This document shows, piece after piece, positions 27,725 to 37,339 of a stretch of DNA of 64,000 nt. Position 1 is the stretch's first letter, and each line of letters opens with the position of its first letter. Position numbers and translations under genes: made by a program. The stretch covers positions 2,193,001-2,257,000 of the forward strand of contig NZ_CP060495.1 of assembly GCF_014334095.1 (NCBI RefSeq), given 5' to 3'. Source of the DNA: Novosphingopyxis iocasae (GTDB lineage: Bacteria > Pseudomonadota > Alphaproteobacteria > Sphingomonadales > Sphingomonadaceae). Below the pieces are notes generated by a model. That model made no database searches. It was not told the DNA's origin and saw nothing but the letters and a program-made list of their open reading frames with translations.

Positions 27725-28464
27725 GCCGCCACCACTTCATAGCCTTCGTCTTCGAGCCGCAGGGCCAGTTCCGGTCCGCCGGTCTTCACGATCTGGCCCT
27801 TGGCGAGCACGTGCACGAAGTCCGGCTTCACGATTTCCAGAAGGCGCTGATAGTGCGTGATTAAAAGCACGCCCTTATCGGGCTTACGCATGATGCTGTT
27901 GATGCCCTCGCCCACGGTGCGCAGCGCATCGATATCCAGGCCGCTGTCGGTCTCGTCCAGGATGGCGAGCTTGGGGTCGATCACGCCCATCTGCACCATC
28001 TCGTTGCGCTTCTTTTCGCCGCCCGAAAAGCCGACGTTCACCGCGCGCTTCATCATATCCATGTCCATCTTCAGCAGCGCCGCCTTTTCGCGCGCCACCT
28101 TCAGGAATTCGCCGCCCGACAGCGGATCCTGCCCACGCACCGCACGCTGCGCATTCACCGCCTCGCGCAGGAACTGCACGTTGGACACGCCGGGAATCTC
28201 GACCGGATATTGAAAGCCAAGAAACAGCCCCGCCGCGGCCCGCTCATGCGGGTCCAAGTCGAGCAGGTCCTGCCCGTCGAACGTGACGCTGCCCTGGGTG
28301 GCTTCATAGCCGGGACGCCCGCCGAGCACATAGCCCAGCGTCGACTTGCCCGCGCCGTTCGGCCCCATGATCGCATGGACCTCGCCCGGATTGATTTCGA
28401 GGCTGAGCCCGCGAAGGATTTCGGTGTCGCCAACGGAGGCGTGAAGATTGTCGATTTTAAGCAT
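27721..28464 (-). CDS. sufC: Fe-S cluster assembly ATPase
   Basis: ABC-type ATPase of the SufBCD scaffold, soluble. 247 residues: Walker A GPNGAGKSTLGYVL, signature FSGGEKKRNEM, Walker B LAILDETDSGLD, and LLITHYQRLL with the switch histidine. The SufC-specific ETDSGLD is present. It is separated from sufB by 63 bases, the only sizeable gap within the first part of the operon, and overlaps sufD. Confidence 0.96.
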   Translation of the reverse strand: MLKIDNLHASVGDTEILRGLSLEINPGEVHAIMGPNGAGKSTLGYVLGGRPGYEATQGSVTFDGQDLLDLDPHERAAAGLFLGFQYPVEIPGVSNVQFLREAVNAQRAVRGQDPLSGGEFLKVAREKAALLKMDMDMMKRAVNVGFSGGEKKRNEMVQMGVIDPKLAILDETDSGLDIDALRTVGEGINSIMRKPDKGVLLITHYQRLLEIVKPDFVHVLAKGQIVKTGGPELALRLEDEGYEVVAA

Positions 28465-28527
28465 GGGATACTTTCGGGAGAGCGTTGTTTTGTTCTGAAG
28501 CGCTGTCGGGAGAAACCAAGCGATGGG

Positions 28528-30036
28528 TCATCCCACGCTGCCTTCCAGCGAGATTGCCAGCAGCTTCTGCGCTTCGACGGCAAATTCCATCGGCAGCTGC
28601 TTCATCACGTCCTTGGCGAAACCGTTGACGATCAGCGCGACCGCCTGTTCTTCGTCGAGGCCGCGCTGCATGGCGTAGAACATCTGATCGTCGCTGATCT
28701 TGCTCGTCGTCGCCTCGTGCTCGATCGTCGCGGTGGGGTTCTTCACCTCGATATAGGGCACAGTGTGCGCGCCGCATTTGTCACCAAGCAACAGGCTGTC
28801 GCACTGCGTGAAGTTGCGGACATTCTCTGCATTCGGACCCACGCGCACCAGGCCGCGATAGCTGTTGTCGCTATGGCCCGCGCTGATGCCCTTGGAGATG
28901 ATCGTCGAGCGGCTGCCTTTGCCGTTGTGGATCATCTTCGTACCGGTATCGGCCTGCTGGTAATTGTTGGTGAGCGCAACCGAATAGAACTCGCCCACGC
29001 TGTTTTCGCCGTTCAGTACGCAGCTGGGATATTTCCAGGTGATCGCGCTGCCGGTCTCCACCTGGGTCCAGCTGATCTTGCTGTTCTTCCCCTGACACAG
29101 GCCGCGCTTCGTCACGAAATTGTAGATGCCGCCCTTGCCCTCGGCATCGCCGGGATACCAGTTCTGGACAGTGCTGTACTTGATCTCGGCATCGTCGAGC
29201 GCGACCAGCTCGACCACTGCAGCGTGGAGCTGGTTTTCATCGCGCATCGGCGCGGTGCAGCCTTCAAGATAAGAGACGTAGGCGCCCTCATCCGCGACGA
29301 TCAGCGTGCGTTCGAACTGGCCGGTATTTTCGGCATTGATTCGGAAATAGGTGCTGAGCTCCATCGGGCAGCGCACCCCCTTCGGAATGTAGACGAAAGT
29401 GCCGTCCGAAAAGACCGCGCTGTTGAGCGTGGCGAAATAATTGTCCTTCTGCGGCACCACCTTGCCAAGCCACTTCTTCACCAGCTCGGGATGCTCCCGG
29501 ATCGCTTCCGAAATCGACAGGAAGATAACGCCGGCTTTGCTCAGCTCCTCGCGGAAGGTGGTGGCGACCGAAACGCTGTCGAACACCGCGTCGACGGCGA
29601 CTTTCCGCGCGCCCTCGACATTGGCGAGCACCTTCTGCTCCTCGATCGGGATGCCGAGCTTCTTGTAGGTCTCGAGGATTTCCGGATCGAGCTCATCGAG
29701 CGAACCGATGGTCGGCTTCTTCTTGGGCTCCGCGTAATAGTACGCGTCCTGATAATCGATCATCGGAATGTTGAGCTTGGCCCAATCCGGCTCCGTCATC
29801 TCCTGCCACATGCGGAAGGCCTTGAGGCGCCAGTCGAGCATCCACTGCGGTTCTTCCTTCTTGGCGCTGATGAAGCGAACCGTATCTTCGCTCAAACCCT
29901 TGGGCGCGAAGTCCTGTTCGATGTTCGAGGACCAGCCATGTTCATAGGTCGAAGCGCGATCGACCGCCTCATGCGCCTCGCGATTCATCTCGTCGCGCTC
30001 GCTCTGACGGGTCTTCAGGGTCTGTTCTTCGGTCAT
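28528..30036 (-). CDS. sufB: Fe-S cluster assembly scaffold subunit SufB
   Basis: Main scaffold on which clusters are built. 502 residues, full length. It holds the beta-helix core with CHVL-type strands, [34 protein letters not shown] and the conserved [14 protein letters not shown] cysteine, followed by [18 protein letters not shown] at 30036 overlaps the regulator's stop (ATGA), so regulator and scaffold are coupled. Confidence 0.96.
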   Translation of the reverse strand: MTEEQTLKTRQSERDEMNREAHEAVDRASTYEHGWSSNIEQDFAPKGLSEDTVRFISAKKEEPQWMLDWRLKAFRMWQEMTEPDWAKLNIPMIDYQDAYYYAEPKKKPTIGSLDELDPEILETYKKLGIPIEEQKVLANVEGARKVAVDAVFDSVSVATTFREELSKAGVIFLSISEAIREHPELVKKWLGKVVPQKDNYFATLNSAVFSDGTFVYIPKGVRCPMELSTYFRINAENTGQFERTLIVADEGAYVSYLEGCTAPMRDENQLHAAVVELVALDDAEIKYSTVQNWYPGDAEGKGGIYNFVTKRGLCQGKNSKISWTQVETGSAITWKYPSCVLNGENSVGEFYSVALTNNYQQADTGTKMIHNGKGSRSTIISKGISAGHSDNSYRGLVRVGPNAENVRNFTQCDSLLLGDKCGAHTVPYIEVKNPTATIEHEATTSKISDDQMFYAMQRGLDEEQAVALIVNGFAKDVMKQLPMEFAVEAQKLLAISLEGSVG

Positions 30037-30494
30037 GCGGATACCTTTTGGGCCGGCTCAGGTGCCGACAGACTGGAGAGGCTGATATTCTTGAGCGCGC
30101 CGCGCACCGCACCGTTCACCGCGGCGCTGTGCGGGCGGATATGACAATCCGCCTGGATCGCGCAATCCTGCGCATTTTCTGAGAGGCAGGCGGTGAGCGC
30201 GATGGGCCCTTCGACCGCCTCGACAATATCGGCAAGGCTGATCGCGGACGCGGGCCGGGCAAGGCGAATGCCCCCGCCGGTACCGCGCGTGGAACTGAGC
30301 AGGCCGCCCTTGGAAAGCAGACTGACAAGCTTCTGCGCGGTCGGCAGCGGCAGTTGCGTTTCCTCGGCCAGCTGCGTGGCGGAAATACGCGTGCGGCCCT
30401 TGCAATCGCTACCCACCAGCGATGCCGAGCCGCAGTGCCTTGCGGCTGCGGACATCAGGACAATCGCATAATCTGCCATGCTGCTGAGGCGCAT
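30033..30494 (-). CDS. Rrf2-family SUF system regulator
   Basis: DNA-binding Fe-S sensor controlling the suf operon it heads. 153 residues: an N-terminal winged helix ([48 protein letters not shown]) and a cluster-ligand set C103, C111, C117 with C-x7-C-x5-C spacing, matching SUF regulators rather than IscR (C-x5-C-x5-C). By family it represses suf when holding a cluster and releases under iron or oxidative stress. AAGGTGG about 12 bases upstream is the likely ribosome binding site. Confidence 0.9.
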   Translation of the reverse strand: MRLSSMADYAIVLMSAAARHCGSASLVGSDCKGRTRISATQLAEETQLPLPTAQKLVSLLSKGGLLSSTRGTGGGIRLARPASAISLADIVEAVEGPIALTACLSENAQDCAIQADCHIRPHSAAVNGAVRGALKNISLSSLSAPEPAQKVSA

Positions 30495-30511
30495 GAAAAG
30501 CGGGCCACCTT

Positions 30512-30534
30512 AATCGGAGTGATTCGTTCCGATT
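30512..30534 (-). promoter_or_regulatory. Candidate operator of the suf regulator
   Basis: Perfect 7-bp inverted repeat, AATCGGA and TCCGATT with a 9-base spacer, 18-40 bases upstream of the regulator's ATG. Position and dyad symmetry fit an autoregulatory site for a dimeric Rrf2 protein. No experimental consensus for this exact regulator is known to me. Confidence 0.45.
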
Positions 30535-30646
30535 GCCATGTGGGCCACGCCGCGCCTGAAATCAACCGCCGCCCGCCCATGCAAAGGAATAACCGTCCAA
30601 CAGCGGACCTTGCATGATGCATCCGCCCTCACCATAGCGCCAGCGC

Positions 30647-31684
30647 ATGTGGTTCAAGAGTTTCGCCCGCCCCGTCCTGTTCCAGATAGAGCCGGAGCGC
30701 GCGCACCGGCTGACGATCGAGATGCTGAAGCGCAAACCGCGAACCGCTGGACCAGTGGAGGACGCGGTCCTCGCATGCGAGGTGGCGGGACTGATCTTTC
30801 CCAATCCGGTCGGGCTGGCCGCAGGCGTCGACAAGGACGCCGAAGCCCCTTTGTCCTTCCTCGATCTCGGTTTCGGGTTCGCGGAAGTCGGCACGATCAC
30901 GCCGTTGCCGCAGGAAGGCAATCCGCGCCCGCGCATCTTCCGGTTGGAAGAGGACCGCGCGATCGTGAACCGCCTCGGCTTCAACAATGGCGGCCAGGCT
31001 GCTGCGGCCAAGCGGCTGAAGCTCTATGCGCGCCGACCGGGCCCGATCGGCGTCAACATCGGGGCGAACAAGGATAGTCCGGACCGGATTGCCGATTATG
31101 CGCGCGGGGCCGCGGCGATGTGCCCCTATGCGGACTATCTCACGGTCAATGTTTCCTCGCCCAACACGCCGGGCCTGCGCGCTCTGCAAGACAAGGCGAT
31201 GCTGTCCGCGCTGCTTGCGGCGGTCATCGAGAACAATCATCACGCCTGCCCCGTCTTCCTGAAGGTCGCGCCCGATCTGGAGCCTGCCGATATCGAGGAT
31301 ATCGCAGAAGTGGCGATCGATCAGGGCGTGGCGGCGCTCATCATCTCCAACACCACCATCACCCGGCCTCTTCTGCATTCAACGAAGGCGAGCGAGAGCG
31401 GAGGCCTTTCCGGCGCACCGCTGGCCGAGCTATCGGCGGCGCGGCTTACCGATTTTCGCCGGATATGCGGAAACCGCCTTCCCCTGATCGCGGTCGGCGG
31501 GATCGCGTCGGGAGCGGATGCCTATGCCCGCATCCGCGCAGGCGCATCGCTGGTGCAGCTCTATACCGCGCTGATCTATGAAGGTCCGGGCTTGGGCAGG
31601 CGGATCGCAAATGATCTTGCCGCGCTGCTGAAGCGTGACGGTTTCGAAAATGTGCGCGACGCGGTAGGTATCGACGTGGGTTGA
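30647..31684 (+). CDS. pyrD: Dihydroorotate dehydrogenase (quinone), class 2
   Basis: Pyrimidine biosynthesis: oxidises dihydroorotate to orotate and passes electrons to ubiquinone; membrane-associated. 345 residues. The N-terminal amphipathic quinone-tunnel helices (FARPVLFQIEPERAHRLTI) mark class 2, NPVGLAAGVDKDAE and IGVNIGANKD bind FMN, and the catalytic serine lies in NVSSPNTPGLR. IAVGGIASGADAYARIRAGASLVQLYTAL is the C-terminal phosphate site. Divergent from the suf operon. Confidence 0.95.
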   Translation: MWFKSFARPVLFQIEPERAHRLTIEMLKRKPRTAGPVEDAVLACEVAGLIFPNPVGLAAGVDKDAEAPLSFLDLGFGFAEVGTITPLPQEGNPRPRIFRLEEDRAIVNRLGFNNGGQAAAAKRLKLYARRPGPIGVNIGANKDSPDRIADYARGAAAMCPYADYLTVNVSSPNTPGLRALQDKAMLSALLAAVIENNHHACPVFLKVAPDLEPADIEDIAEVAIDQGVAALIISNTTITRPLLHSTKASESGGLSGAPLAELSAARLTDFRRICGNRLPLIAVGGIASGADAYARIRAGASLVQLYTALIYEGPGLGRRIANDLAALLKRDGFENVRDAVGIDVG

Positions 31685-31761
31685 TCGATCATGCGGTGAA
31701 ACCCCCGTCGTTCGCGGGGCGTTAAGCATCGAGGCCGCACGACGCGCCCGAAAGGACCGCC

Positions 31762-33669
31762 ATGACCCGACCGATTCTCCGCCCGCTTCTTTCCCTAGCC
31801 GCAGCACTTGCTCTCACCGCACCTGCCGCTGCCGAAGCACCGCAGGACAGCTTCGGCAATCCCGCCGATCTGCCGGGCAGCTACGTCCCCTCGGTTCCCG
31901 AGCGTGAGCAGGCACCGCAGCCGCTGAATGCTGAGGAAACGCAGGCGCGCGAGGCCGAGCGTGCGGAAAGCGGAGAAACCGCTCCGTCATCGCAAGAAGA
32001 TGCGGCCGCGAGCGCCAGTTTGTTCGCCGGCGGCAAGCTGATCCAGCCTTCCGGTCTTTCCGTCGGCCTGGCCTCCAGTGCCGATCCGCGCGCGACCGAG
32101 GTGGGCATGCAGATTCTGCGCGAGGGCGGCTCTGCCAGCGACGCGGCGATGGCTATGATGCTGGCGCTGACCGTCGTGGAACCGCAATCGAGTGGTATCG
32201 GTGGCGGAGGTTTTCTGGTCCATGCGTCCGGCACGGACGGTGCAATTACCACCATCGACGGCCGCGAGACCGCGCCGGTGGCCGCGCAGTCGGACCGGTT
32301 CCTGGGGCCGGACGGCCAGCCTCTGCCGTTCGTTCAGGCTTTTCAAGGCGGCAAATCGGTCGGCGTTCCGGGTAACATCCGCCTGATGTCGCTGGTCCAT
32401 GAAAAATGGGGCAAGCTGCCTTGGGCCGATCTGTTCATGCCCGCGATCCAGCTCGCCGAGGGCGGGTTCGACGTCAACGAGACGCTGGAAGGCCGCCTGA
32501 AGGATATCGCGCCGCTTTGGGATCGTTTCCCGGAGGCGAAGGATATCTACTGGAAGAACGGCGCGCCTGCGAAAGTCGGCGATACGATCACCAATCCCAA
32601 CCTCGCCGCCACCTTCGAACGGATGGCTGAGCTTGGCCCCGACGCTTTCTATTCGGGCCAGACCGCGCAGGAGATCATCAACGCCGTGCGCACCACGGCG
32701 GTGAATCCCAGCGACATGACGCAGGATGATCTGAACGCCTACCAAGCGATCGAGCGTGATGCCGTCTGCATGCCCTATCGCACCTACCGCATCTGCGGCA
32801 TGGGGCCGCCCTCTTCGGGTGCGACCACGGTGCTGCAGATCCTGGGCATGCTGGAGAATTTCGATCTGCCCCAGCTTGGCTCGGGCAGCCCGGAAAGCTG
32901 GCACCTGATCGGTGAAGCCATGCAGCTCGCTTATGCGGACCGCGCAGCCTATCTGGGCGATCCCGGCTTCGTCTATGTCCCTGTCGATGGCCTGTTGAAC
33001 AAGGATTATCTGAAAAACCGCGCCGCGCTCATCAAGCCGGACAGCGCGCTCGGCACCTATGAAGCCGGTACACCGCCCGAGGCGGAGCCGCGGACCGAAG
33101 CTCCTTCGAGCGAGGTGCCCGGCACCACCAATTTCGTGGCGGTCGACAAGGACGGCAATGTCGTCACCATGACATCCACGATCGAGGGGCCGTTCGGCAG
33201 CCAGCTGATGGCCGCAGGCTTCTTCCTGAATAATGAGCTGACCGATTTCACCTTTGCCCCCATGAAGGACGGTAAGCCCGTGGCCAATGCGGTGAAGGGC
33301 GGAAAGCGCCCGGTATCCTCCATGTCACCGACGATCGTGTTCGACAGCCAGGGCCGGCCCGTGCTGGCGCTCGGATCGGCGGGCGGCAAGCGCATCATCA
33401 TGCATGTGGCCAAAACGCTGATCGGCTATCTCGATTGGGGCTATCCGCTGGAAGAGGCGATCGCGCTGCCCAATATTTTCTTCGGCGGTGACGGACTGAT
33501 CGTGGAGCAGGGCACGCCGCTCGCAGCCTTGGCCCCGGAGATCGAGGCATTCGGCCAGCCCGTCGTGGTTGGCGACCTGCTGTCCAAGGTCAACGCTGCC
33601 CGCTGGACCGAAGAAGGCTGGGAAGGCGCCGCGGACCCGCGCAGCGAAGGAACCGCCCAGGCCGAGTGA
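31762..33669 (+). CDS. ggt: Gamma-glutamyltransferase
   Basis: Periplasmic enzyme that hydrolyses glutathione or transfers its gamma-glutamyl group. 635 residues with a signal peptide (LLSLAAALALTAPAAAEA). It is made as a proenzyme that cleaves itself before T455 in PGTTNFVAVDKDG, giving a large chain that includes the PQSSGIGGGGF motif and a small chain with RPVSSMSPTIVFD and LGSAGGKRI. An acidic, low-complexity insert (about 45-85) follows the signal. Good AAAGGA ribosome binding site. A hairpin follows the gene. Confidence 0.94.
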   Translation: MTRPILRPLLSLAAALALTAPAAAEAPQDSFGNPADLPGSYVPSVPEREQAPQPLNAEETQAREAERAESGETAPSSQEDAAASASLFAGGKLIQPSGLSVGLASSADPRATEVGMQILREGGSASDAAMAMMLALTVVEPQSSGIGGGGFLVHASGTDGAITTIDGRETAPVAAQSDRFLGPDGQPLPFVQAFQGGKSVGVPGNIRLMSLVHEKWGKLPWADLFMPAIQLAEGGFDVNETLEGRLKDIAPLWDRFPEAKDIYWKNGAPAKVGDTITNPNLAATFERMAELGPDAFYSGQTAQEIINAVRTTAVNPSDMTQDDLNAYQAIERDAVCMPYRTYRICGMGPPSSGATTVLQILGMLENFDLPQLGSGSPESWHLIGEAMQLAYADRAAYLGDPGFVYVPVDGLLNKDYLKNRAALIKPDSALGTYEAGTPPEAEPRTEAPSSEVPGTTNFVAVDKDGNVVTMTSTIEGPFGSQLMAAGFFLNNELTDFTFAPMKDGKPVANAVKGGKRPVSSMSPTIVFDSQGRPVLALGSAGGKRIIMHVAKTLIGYLDWGYPLEEAIALPNIFFGGDGLIVEQGTPLAALAPEIEAFGQPVVVGDLLSKVNAARWTEEGWEGAADPRSEGTAQAE

Positions 33670-33681
33670 CCTTCGGCAAAG

Positions 33682-33714
33682 GCCGGTCTCGCCGCCCACT
33701 ACGGCGAGACTGGC
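33682..33714 (+). terminator. Hairpin downstream of ggt
   Basis: 13-base arms (33682-33694 and 33702-33714) pair with one G:T wobble around a 7-base loop, thirteen bases after the ggt stop. Only a short T-poor tail follows, so termination may be partial. Confidence 0.5.
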
Positions 33715-33770
33715 TTCCGGTACCTCGAGCTTTGACCGTTGCCCGCTCGCTTCCTGCGCGCTAGCTCTTG

Positions 33771-35615
33771 ATGAGGAGCGGCCGCGGTTTCGATGGCCGC
33801 AGTGGAGAGCGACCTTTGGCATTCGACGCGTTCGACGGGTTTCCCAACCTCGTCACCATGTTTTTCGACAGAGCTGAGGAAAAGGGCGACGAGCCGTTCC
33901 TGTGGCGCAAGGAAAAGCGTGGCTGGGTATCGCTGAGCTGGCGCGAGGCGGCACGTCAGGTCGCGGGCTTTGCCAAATGCCTGCACGAACTTGGCATGAA
34001 AGCGGGCGACCGGGTGATGCTGGTGTCCGAAAATCGCCCGGAATGGTGCATCGCCGATCTGGGAATCATGGCGGCCGGCTGCATCACCGTTCCAACCTAC
34101 ACCTCCAACACGGAACGCGATCATCAGCATATTTTGGACGATAGCGGTGCGCGCGCCGTTGTGGTCTCCACTGCGAAGCTGGCACAGGTGCTGCTCCCGG
34201 CGCTGACCCGATCCAGCGGGGCGGAACATGTCATTGCGATGGAAGAGTTGCCGCGCCAACAAGCCGGCCAGCTGAGCATCTGCAAATTCTCGGACATTGC
34301 CCTGGGCACCGATCAAGACGTTGTCGATGCGCGCCGGCGTGTCAGCACCATCGGGCGCGACGAACTTGCCTGCATCATCTACACCAGCGGCACCGGCGGC
34401 GCGCCGCGCGGCGTGCGACAGCACCACGGCGCGATCCTGCACAATGTCGCCGGTGCCTCGCAGATCATCGCCGAAGATTTCGGTTGGGATGACGAGGTGT
34501 TCCTCTCCTTCCTGCCGCTCAGCCACGCTTATGAACATACCGGGGGGCAGTTCTTCCCAATCGGATTAGGCGCGCAGATCTATTATGCGGAGGGCCTGGA
34601 AAAGCTCGCCAGCAATATCGAAGAGACAAAACCCACGATCATGGTAGTGGTGCCGCGCCTGTTCGAGGTGCTGCGCACGCGGATCATCAAGGGTATCGAA
34701 AAGCAGGGAAAGGTGCCCCATTTCTTCCTTCAGCGTGCACAGGAAATCGGCGCGCGGCGCGCACAGGGCAGCCCGCGGCTTGGCGACAAGGCGGTGGACC
34801 TGCTGCTTGACCGCCTGTTCCGCCCCAAGATCCAGGCTAAGTTCGGTGGGCGCTTGAAGGCGATGGTATCGGGCGGCGCGCCGCTCAACCCGGAAATCGG
34901 CACCTTTTTCGATTCCATCGGTCTCTGTCTGCTACAGGGTTATGGCCAGACCGAATCGGCACCGATCATCAGCTGTAACCGGCCGAGCGCAGGCGTTCGT
35001 ATGGAAACGGTCGGCCCGCCCCTGATGAACACCGAAGTGAAGATTGCCGAGGATGGCGAGCTGCTGGTGAAGGGCGAGCTCGTGATGCACGGGTATTGGC
35101 ACAATGAGAGCGAAACGGCGCGCGTCCTGAAGGACGGCTGGCTGCATACCGGCGATATCGGGCATCTCGATGAAGCCGGGCGGATCGTCATTACCGACCG
35201 CAAGAAGGATATTATCGTCAACGACAAGGGCGATAATGTCGCGCCGCAGAAGGTGGAGGGCATGCTGACGCTCCAACCCGAAATCGCGCAGGCGATGATC
35301 GTAGGGGACAAGCGGCCCTATATGGTCGGACTGATCGTGCCGGACGCCGAATGGGCCGTGGAGTTTTGCCGTTCACATGGCTGCGGGTTCGATTTCCACA
35401 AAATCCAGAATCGCCCGGAATTCCGCAAGGTGATCGGTGAGGCGGTGGACCGCGTGAATGCCGATCTGTCGGTCACCGAACGGGTGCGCCGCTTCATCTT
35501 CGCCGACGAACCATTCTCCATCGAGAATGAGGAGATGACGCCGTCCATGAAGATCCGCCGCCACAAAATCCGCGAACGCTATGCCGAGCGGCTGGACGCG
35601 CTTTACCGCAGCTGA
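33771..35615 (+). CDS. Long-chain acyl-CoA synthetase (AMP-forming)
   Basis: Activates a fatty acid to its acyl-CoA through an acyl-adenylate. About 614 residues, the length of the long-chain FadD15/FAA-like branch. Motifs are YTSGTGGAPRGV (P-loop; the usual TSGTTG is TSGTGG here), SFLPLSHAYEHTGG, QGYGQTESAP and WLHTGDIGHLDEAGRIVITDRKKDIIV. Start is uncertain: ATG at 33771 has no clear ribosome binding site, and TTG at 33816 behind GGAGAG would begin right at the conserved LAFDAFDGFPNL. Confidence 0.88.
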   Translation: MRSGRGFDGRSGERPLAFDAFDGFPNLVTMFFDRAEEKGDEPFLWRKEKRGWVSLSWREAARQVAGFAKCLHELGMKAGDRVMLVSENRPEWCIADLGIMAAGCITVPTYTSNTERDHQHILDDSGARAVVVSTAKLAQVLLPALTRSSGAEHVIAMEELPRQQAGQLSICKFSDIALGTDQDVVDARRRVSTIGRDELACIIYTSGTGGAPRGVRQHHGAILHNVAGASQIIAEDFGWDDEVFLSFLPLSHAYEHTGGQFFPIGLGAQIYYAEGLEKLASNIEETKPTIMVVVPRLFEVLRTRIIKGIEKQGKVPHFFLQRAQEIGARRAQGSPRLGDKAVDLLLDRLFRPKIQAKFGGRLKAMVSGGAPLNPEIGTFFDSIGLCLLQGYGQTESAPIISCNRPSAGVRMETVGPPLMNTEVKIAEDGELLVKGELVMHGYWHNESETARVLKDGWLHTGDIGHLDEAGRIVITDRKKDIIVNDKGDNVAPQKVEGMLTLQPEIAQAMIVGDKRPYMVGLIVPDAEWAVEFCRSHGCGFDFHKIQNRPEFRKVIGEAVDRVNADLSVTERVRRFIFADEPFSIENEEMTPSMKIRRHKIRERYAERLDALYRS

Positions 35616-35649
35616 TCGGTCCGGCTCGGCTTAGTGCCCCCTAAATCGC

Positions 35650-36087
35650 TCAACCCTTATCGGGGCTTACATAGGGCGTGAACTGACCCAGCGCGCAGGA
35701 ACCGCCGAACATGCCGGTATTGCGGTCGACCAAGCGGATGATGTCACCGTTACAGGACTGCGACTGGAACTGGTCGGTCACGATGATGTCCCAGTTGCTC
35801 TCGATCCCCGGGCAGGATCCGCGCAGATTGTTCACATAGACCGGGCCGCCGCCCTGCTGATAGACCAGCACATTCGGGCTGACGCCGGTGCTGCTGGCGC
35901 TGCGCGTGCCGACAGGCAGGCAATTGACCGGCTCGCGCGCCACGCGGTCACCGATCAGCTTGGCAAGCTTCTCGCTCTGCTGGGCGGTGAGCGGAGCGGC
36001 CGCGGTGTCACGCGGCGCATTGGCACAGCCACCGAGCGTCAACGCTCCTGCAGCGGCGAGGGTAAAGGCTAGGGCAGCGCGCGGCAT
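35650..36087 (-). CDS. Small lipoprotein of unknown function
   Basis: 145 residues with a lipoprotein signal (ALTLGGCAN, lipid on the cysteine near residue 21). The mature part has four further cysteines (NCLPVG, GSCPGIE, QSCNGD, GSCALG), probably forming two disulfides in the periplasm, around a compact beta-rich sequence. No catalytic motif seen. Lone gene, convergent with the acyl-CoA synthetase. Confidence 0.75.
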   Translation of the reverse strand: MPRAALAFTLAAAGALTLGGCANAPRDTAAAPLTAQQSEKLAKLIGDRVAREPVNCLPVGTRSASSTGVSPNVLVYQQGGGPVYVNNLRGSCPGIESNWDIIVTDQFQSQSCNGDIIRLVDRNTGMFGGSCALGQFTPYVSPDKG

Positions 36088-36172
36088 GACGATCTCTCCA
36101 TTAATGACAAAGACCCCTGTACTTTCTTAACGCAGCGCGTGGCGCAAAGGTTGCGCGCGCGGCAGCCGCCGA

Positions 36173-36892
36173 TCAGGCGGCGTCTTTCGCCGCGCGGCGC
36201 TTGGCCAGTTCCTCCACCGAGCCTGCACGCATGAACGGATTGGTGGCCTTCTCCGCGGCGATATCGGTCGGAACCGTCGCCTCGCCCCGCGCACGTTTGG
36301 CACGCACCTCGTCCATCCGCTCCACCAGCGCCTCGTTCTGCGGCTCCACCGCCAGCGCGAAGTCGCCGTTCGCCTCGGTATACTCATGCGCGCAGTAGAT
36401 GACGGTCTCGTCCGGCATGGCTTCGAACTTGCGCATCGCGGCGTACATCTGCGCCGCATCGCCTTCGAACAATCGCCCGCAACCCATGGCGAACAGCGTA
36501 TCGCCGACGAAAGCGACGTCTTCACCGGGCAGGTGATAGGCGATATGCCCGGCGGTGTGGGCGGGCACGTCGAGCACCTTTGCCTCGACCGCGCCGAGCG
36601 TCACCACATCGCCTTCGCCCACCAGCCGGTCGAGTGTGGGAATGCGCTCGGCCTCCGCTTTCGGGCCCGTCACCGTGCAGCCGGTCGCAGCCTTGATCGC
36701 TTCGTTGCCGCCGGTGTGATCGGGATGCCAGTGCGTGTTCCAAATCTGCGTAACCGTCCAGCCGCGCTCCTTCGCCGCGTTCAGCACCGGATCGGCCACC
36801 GCAGGATCGACCACCATCGTCTCGCCGCTCGCGGGTTCGTGGACCAGCCAGACATAGTTGTCGTTAAGGACGGGAATGCGGACGATCTCCAT
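36173..36892 (-). CDS. gloB: Hydroxyacylglutathione hydrolase (glyoxalase II)
   Basis: Hydrolyses S-lactoylglutathione to lactate and glutathione, finishing methylglyoxal detoxification. 239 residues with the dimetal motif THWHPDHTGGN (H54, H56, D58, H59), HTAGHIAYHLPG, FVGDTLFAMGCGRLFEG and the C-terminal CAHEYTEAN that binds the glutathione substrate in the family. ATG at 36892 overlaps the gloA stop (TGATG). Last gene of the hydrolase-TPR-gloA-gloB run. Confidence 0.95.
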   Translation of the reverse strand: MEIVRIPVLNDNYVWLVHEPASGETMVVDPAVADPVLNAAKERGWTVTQIWNTHWHPDHTGGNEAIKAATGCTVTGPKAEAERIPTLDRLVGEGDVVTLGAVEAKVLDVPAHTAGHIAYHLPGEDVAFVGDTLFAMGCGRLFEGDAAQMYAAMRKFEAMPDETVIYCAHEYTEANGDFALAVEPQNEALVERMDEVRAKRARGEATVPTDIAAEKATNPFMRAGSVEELAKRRAAKDAA

Positions 36893-37326
36893 CACCAGCT
36901 CCCCACATTCTCCATCGAGGCCCAGGGTTCGGCAGGCTCCTTCGCGCCGTCCTTCTGCAGCAGCTCGATCGAGATGCCATCGGGCGAGCGCACGAATGCC
37001 ATGCGCCCGTCGCGCGGCGGGCGGTTGATGGTCACGCCGCCGTCCTGCAGCCGCCGGCAGCTCTCATAGATGTCGTCGACCGCATAAGCGAGGTGCCCGA
37101 AGTTGCGCCCGCCGCTATACTCTTCGGGCGCGCTGCCGTCCTCGGGCGGCCAATTCCAGGTCAGTTCGACTTCGGCGCCGTCGTCGCCCGGCGCGGCCAG
37201 GAAGACGAGCGTGAAGCGCCCGGCCTCCACCTCCTTGCGGCGGACCTCCTTGAGGCCGAGCAGATCGAAGAAGCGGAGCGTTGCGTCGATGTCGGTGACG
37301 CGGATCATGGTGTGGAGATAGTGCAT
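36892..37326 (-). CDS. gloA: Lactoylglutathione lyase (glyoxalase I)
   Basis: Converts the methylglyoxal-glutathione hemithioacetal to S-lactoylglutathione. 144 residues with the four metal ligands H5 (LHTMIRV), E54 (VELTWNW), H78 (FGHLAYAV) and E121 (ISIELLQ), typical of the Ni/Co-dependent short bacterial form. A tail of about 20 residues extends past the core. It overlaps gloB, so the two glyoxalases are co-translated. Confidence 0.95.
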   Translation of the reverse strand: MHYLHTMIRVTDIDATLRFFDLLGLKEVRRKEVEAGRFTLVFLAAPGDDGAEVELTWNWPPEDGSAPEEYSGGRNFGHLAYAVDDIYESCRRLQDGGVTINRPPRDGRMAFVRSPDGISIELLQKDGAKEPAEPWASMENVGSW

Positions 37327-37339
37327 GGGGCCCTCCCTA

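Noticed and set aside
28210-30144. 644-codon open frame on the plus strand across sufB and sufC
   Set aside because: Covers two certain genes on the other strand and crosses their boundary; no recognisable domain.
31695-31722. Small GC hairpin between pyrD and ggt as a terminator
   Set aside because: Only a 5-bp stem without a T-run; too weak to call.
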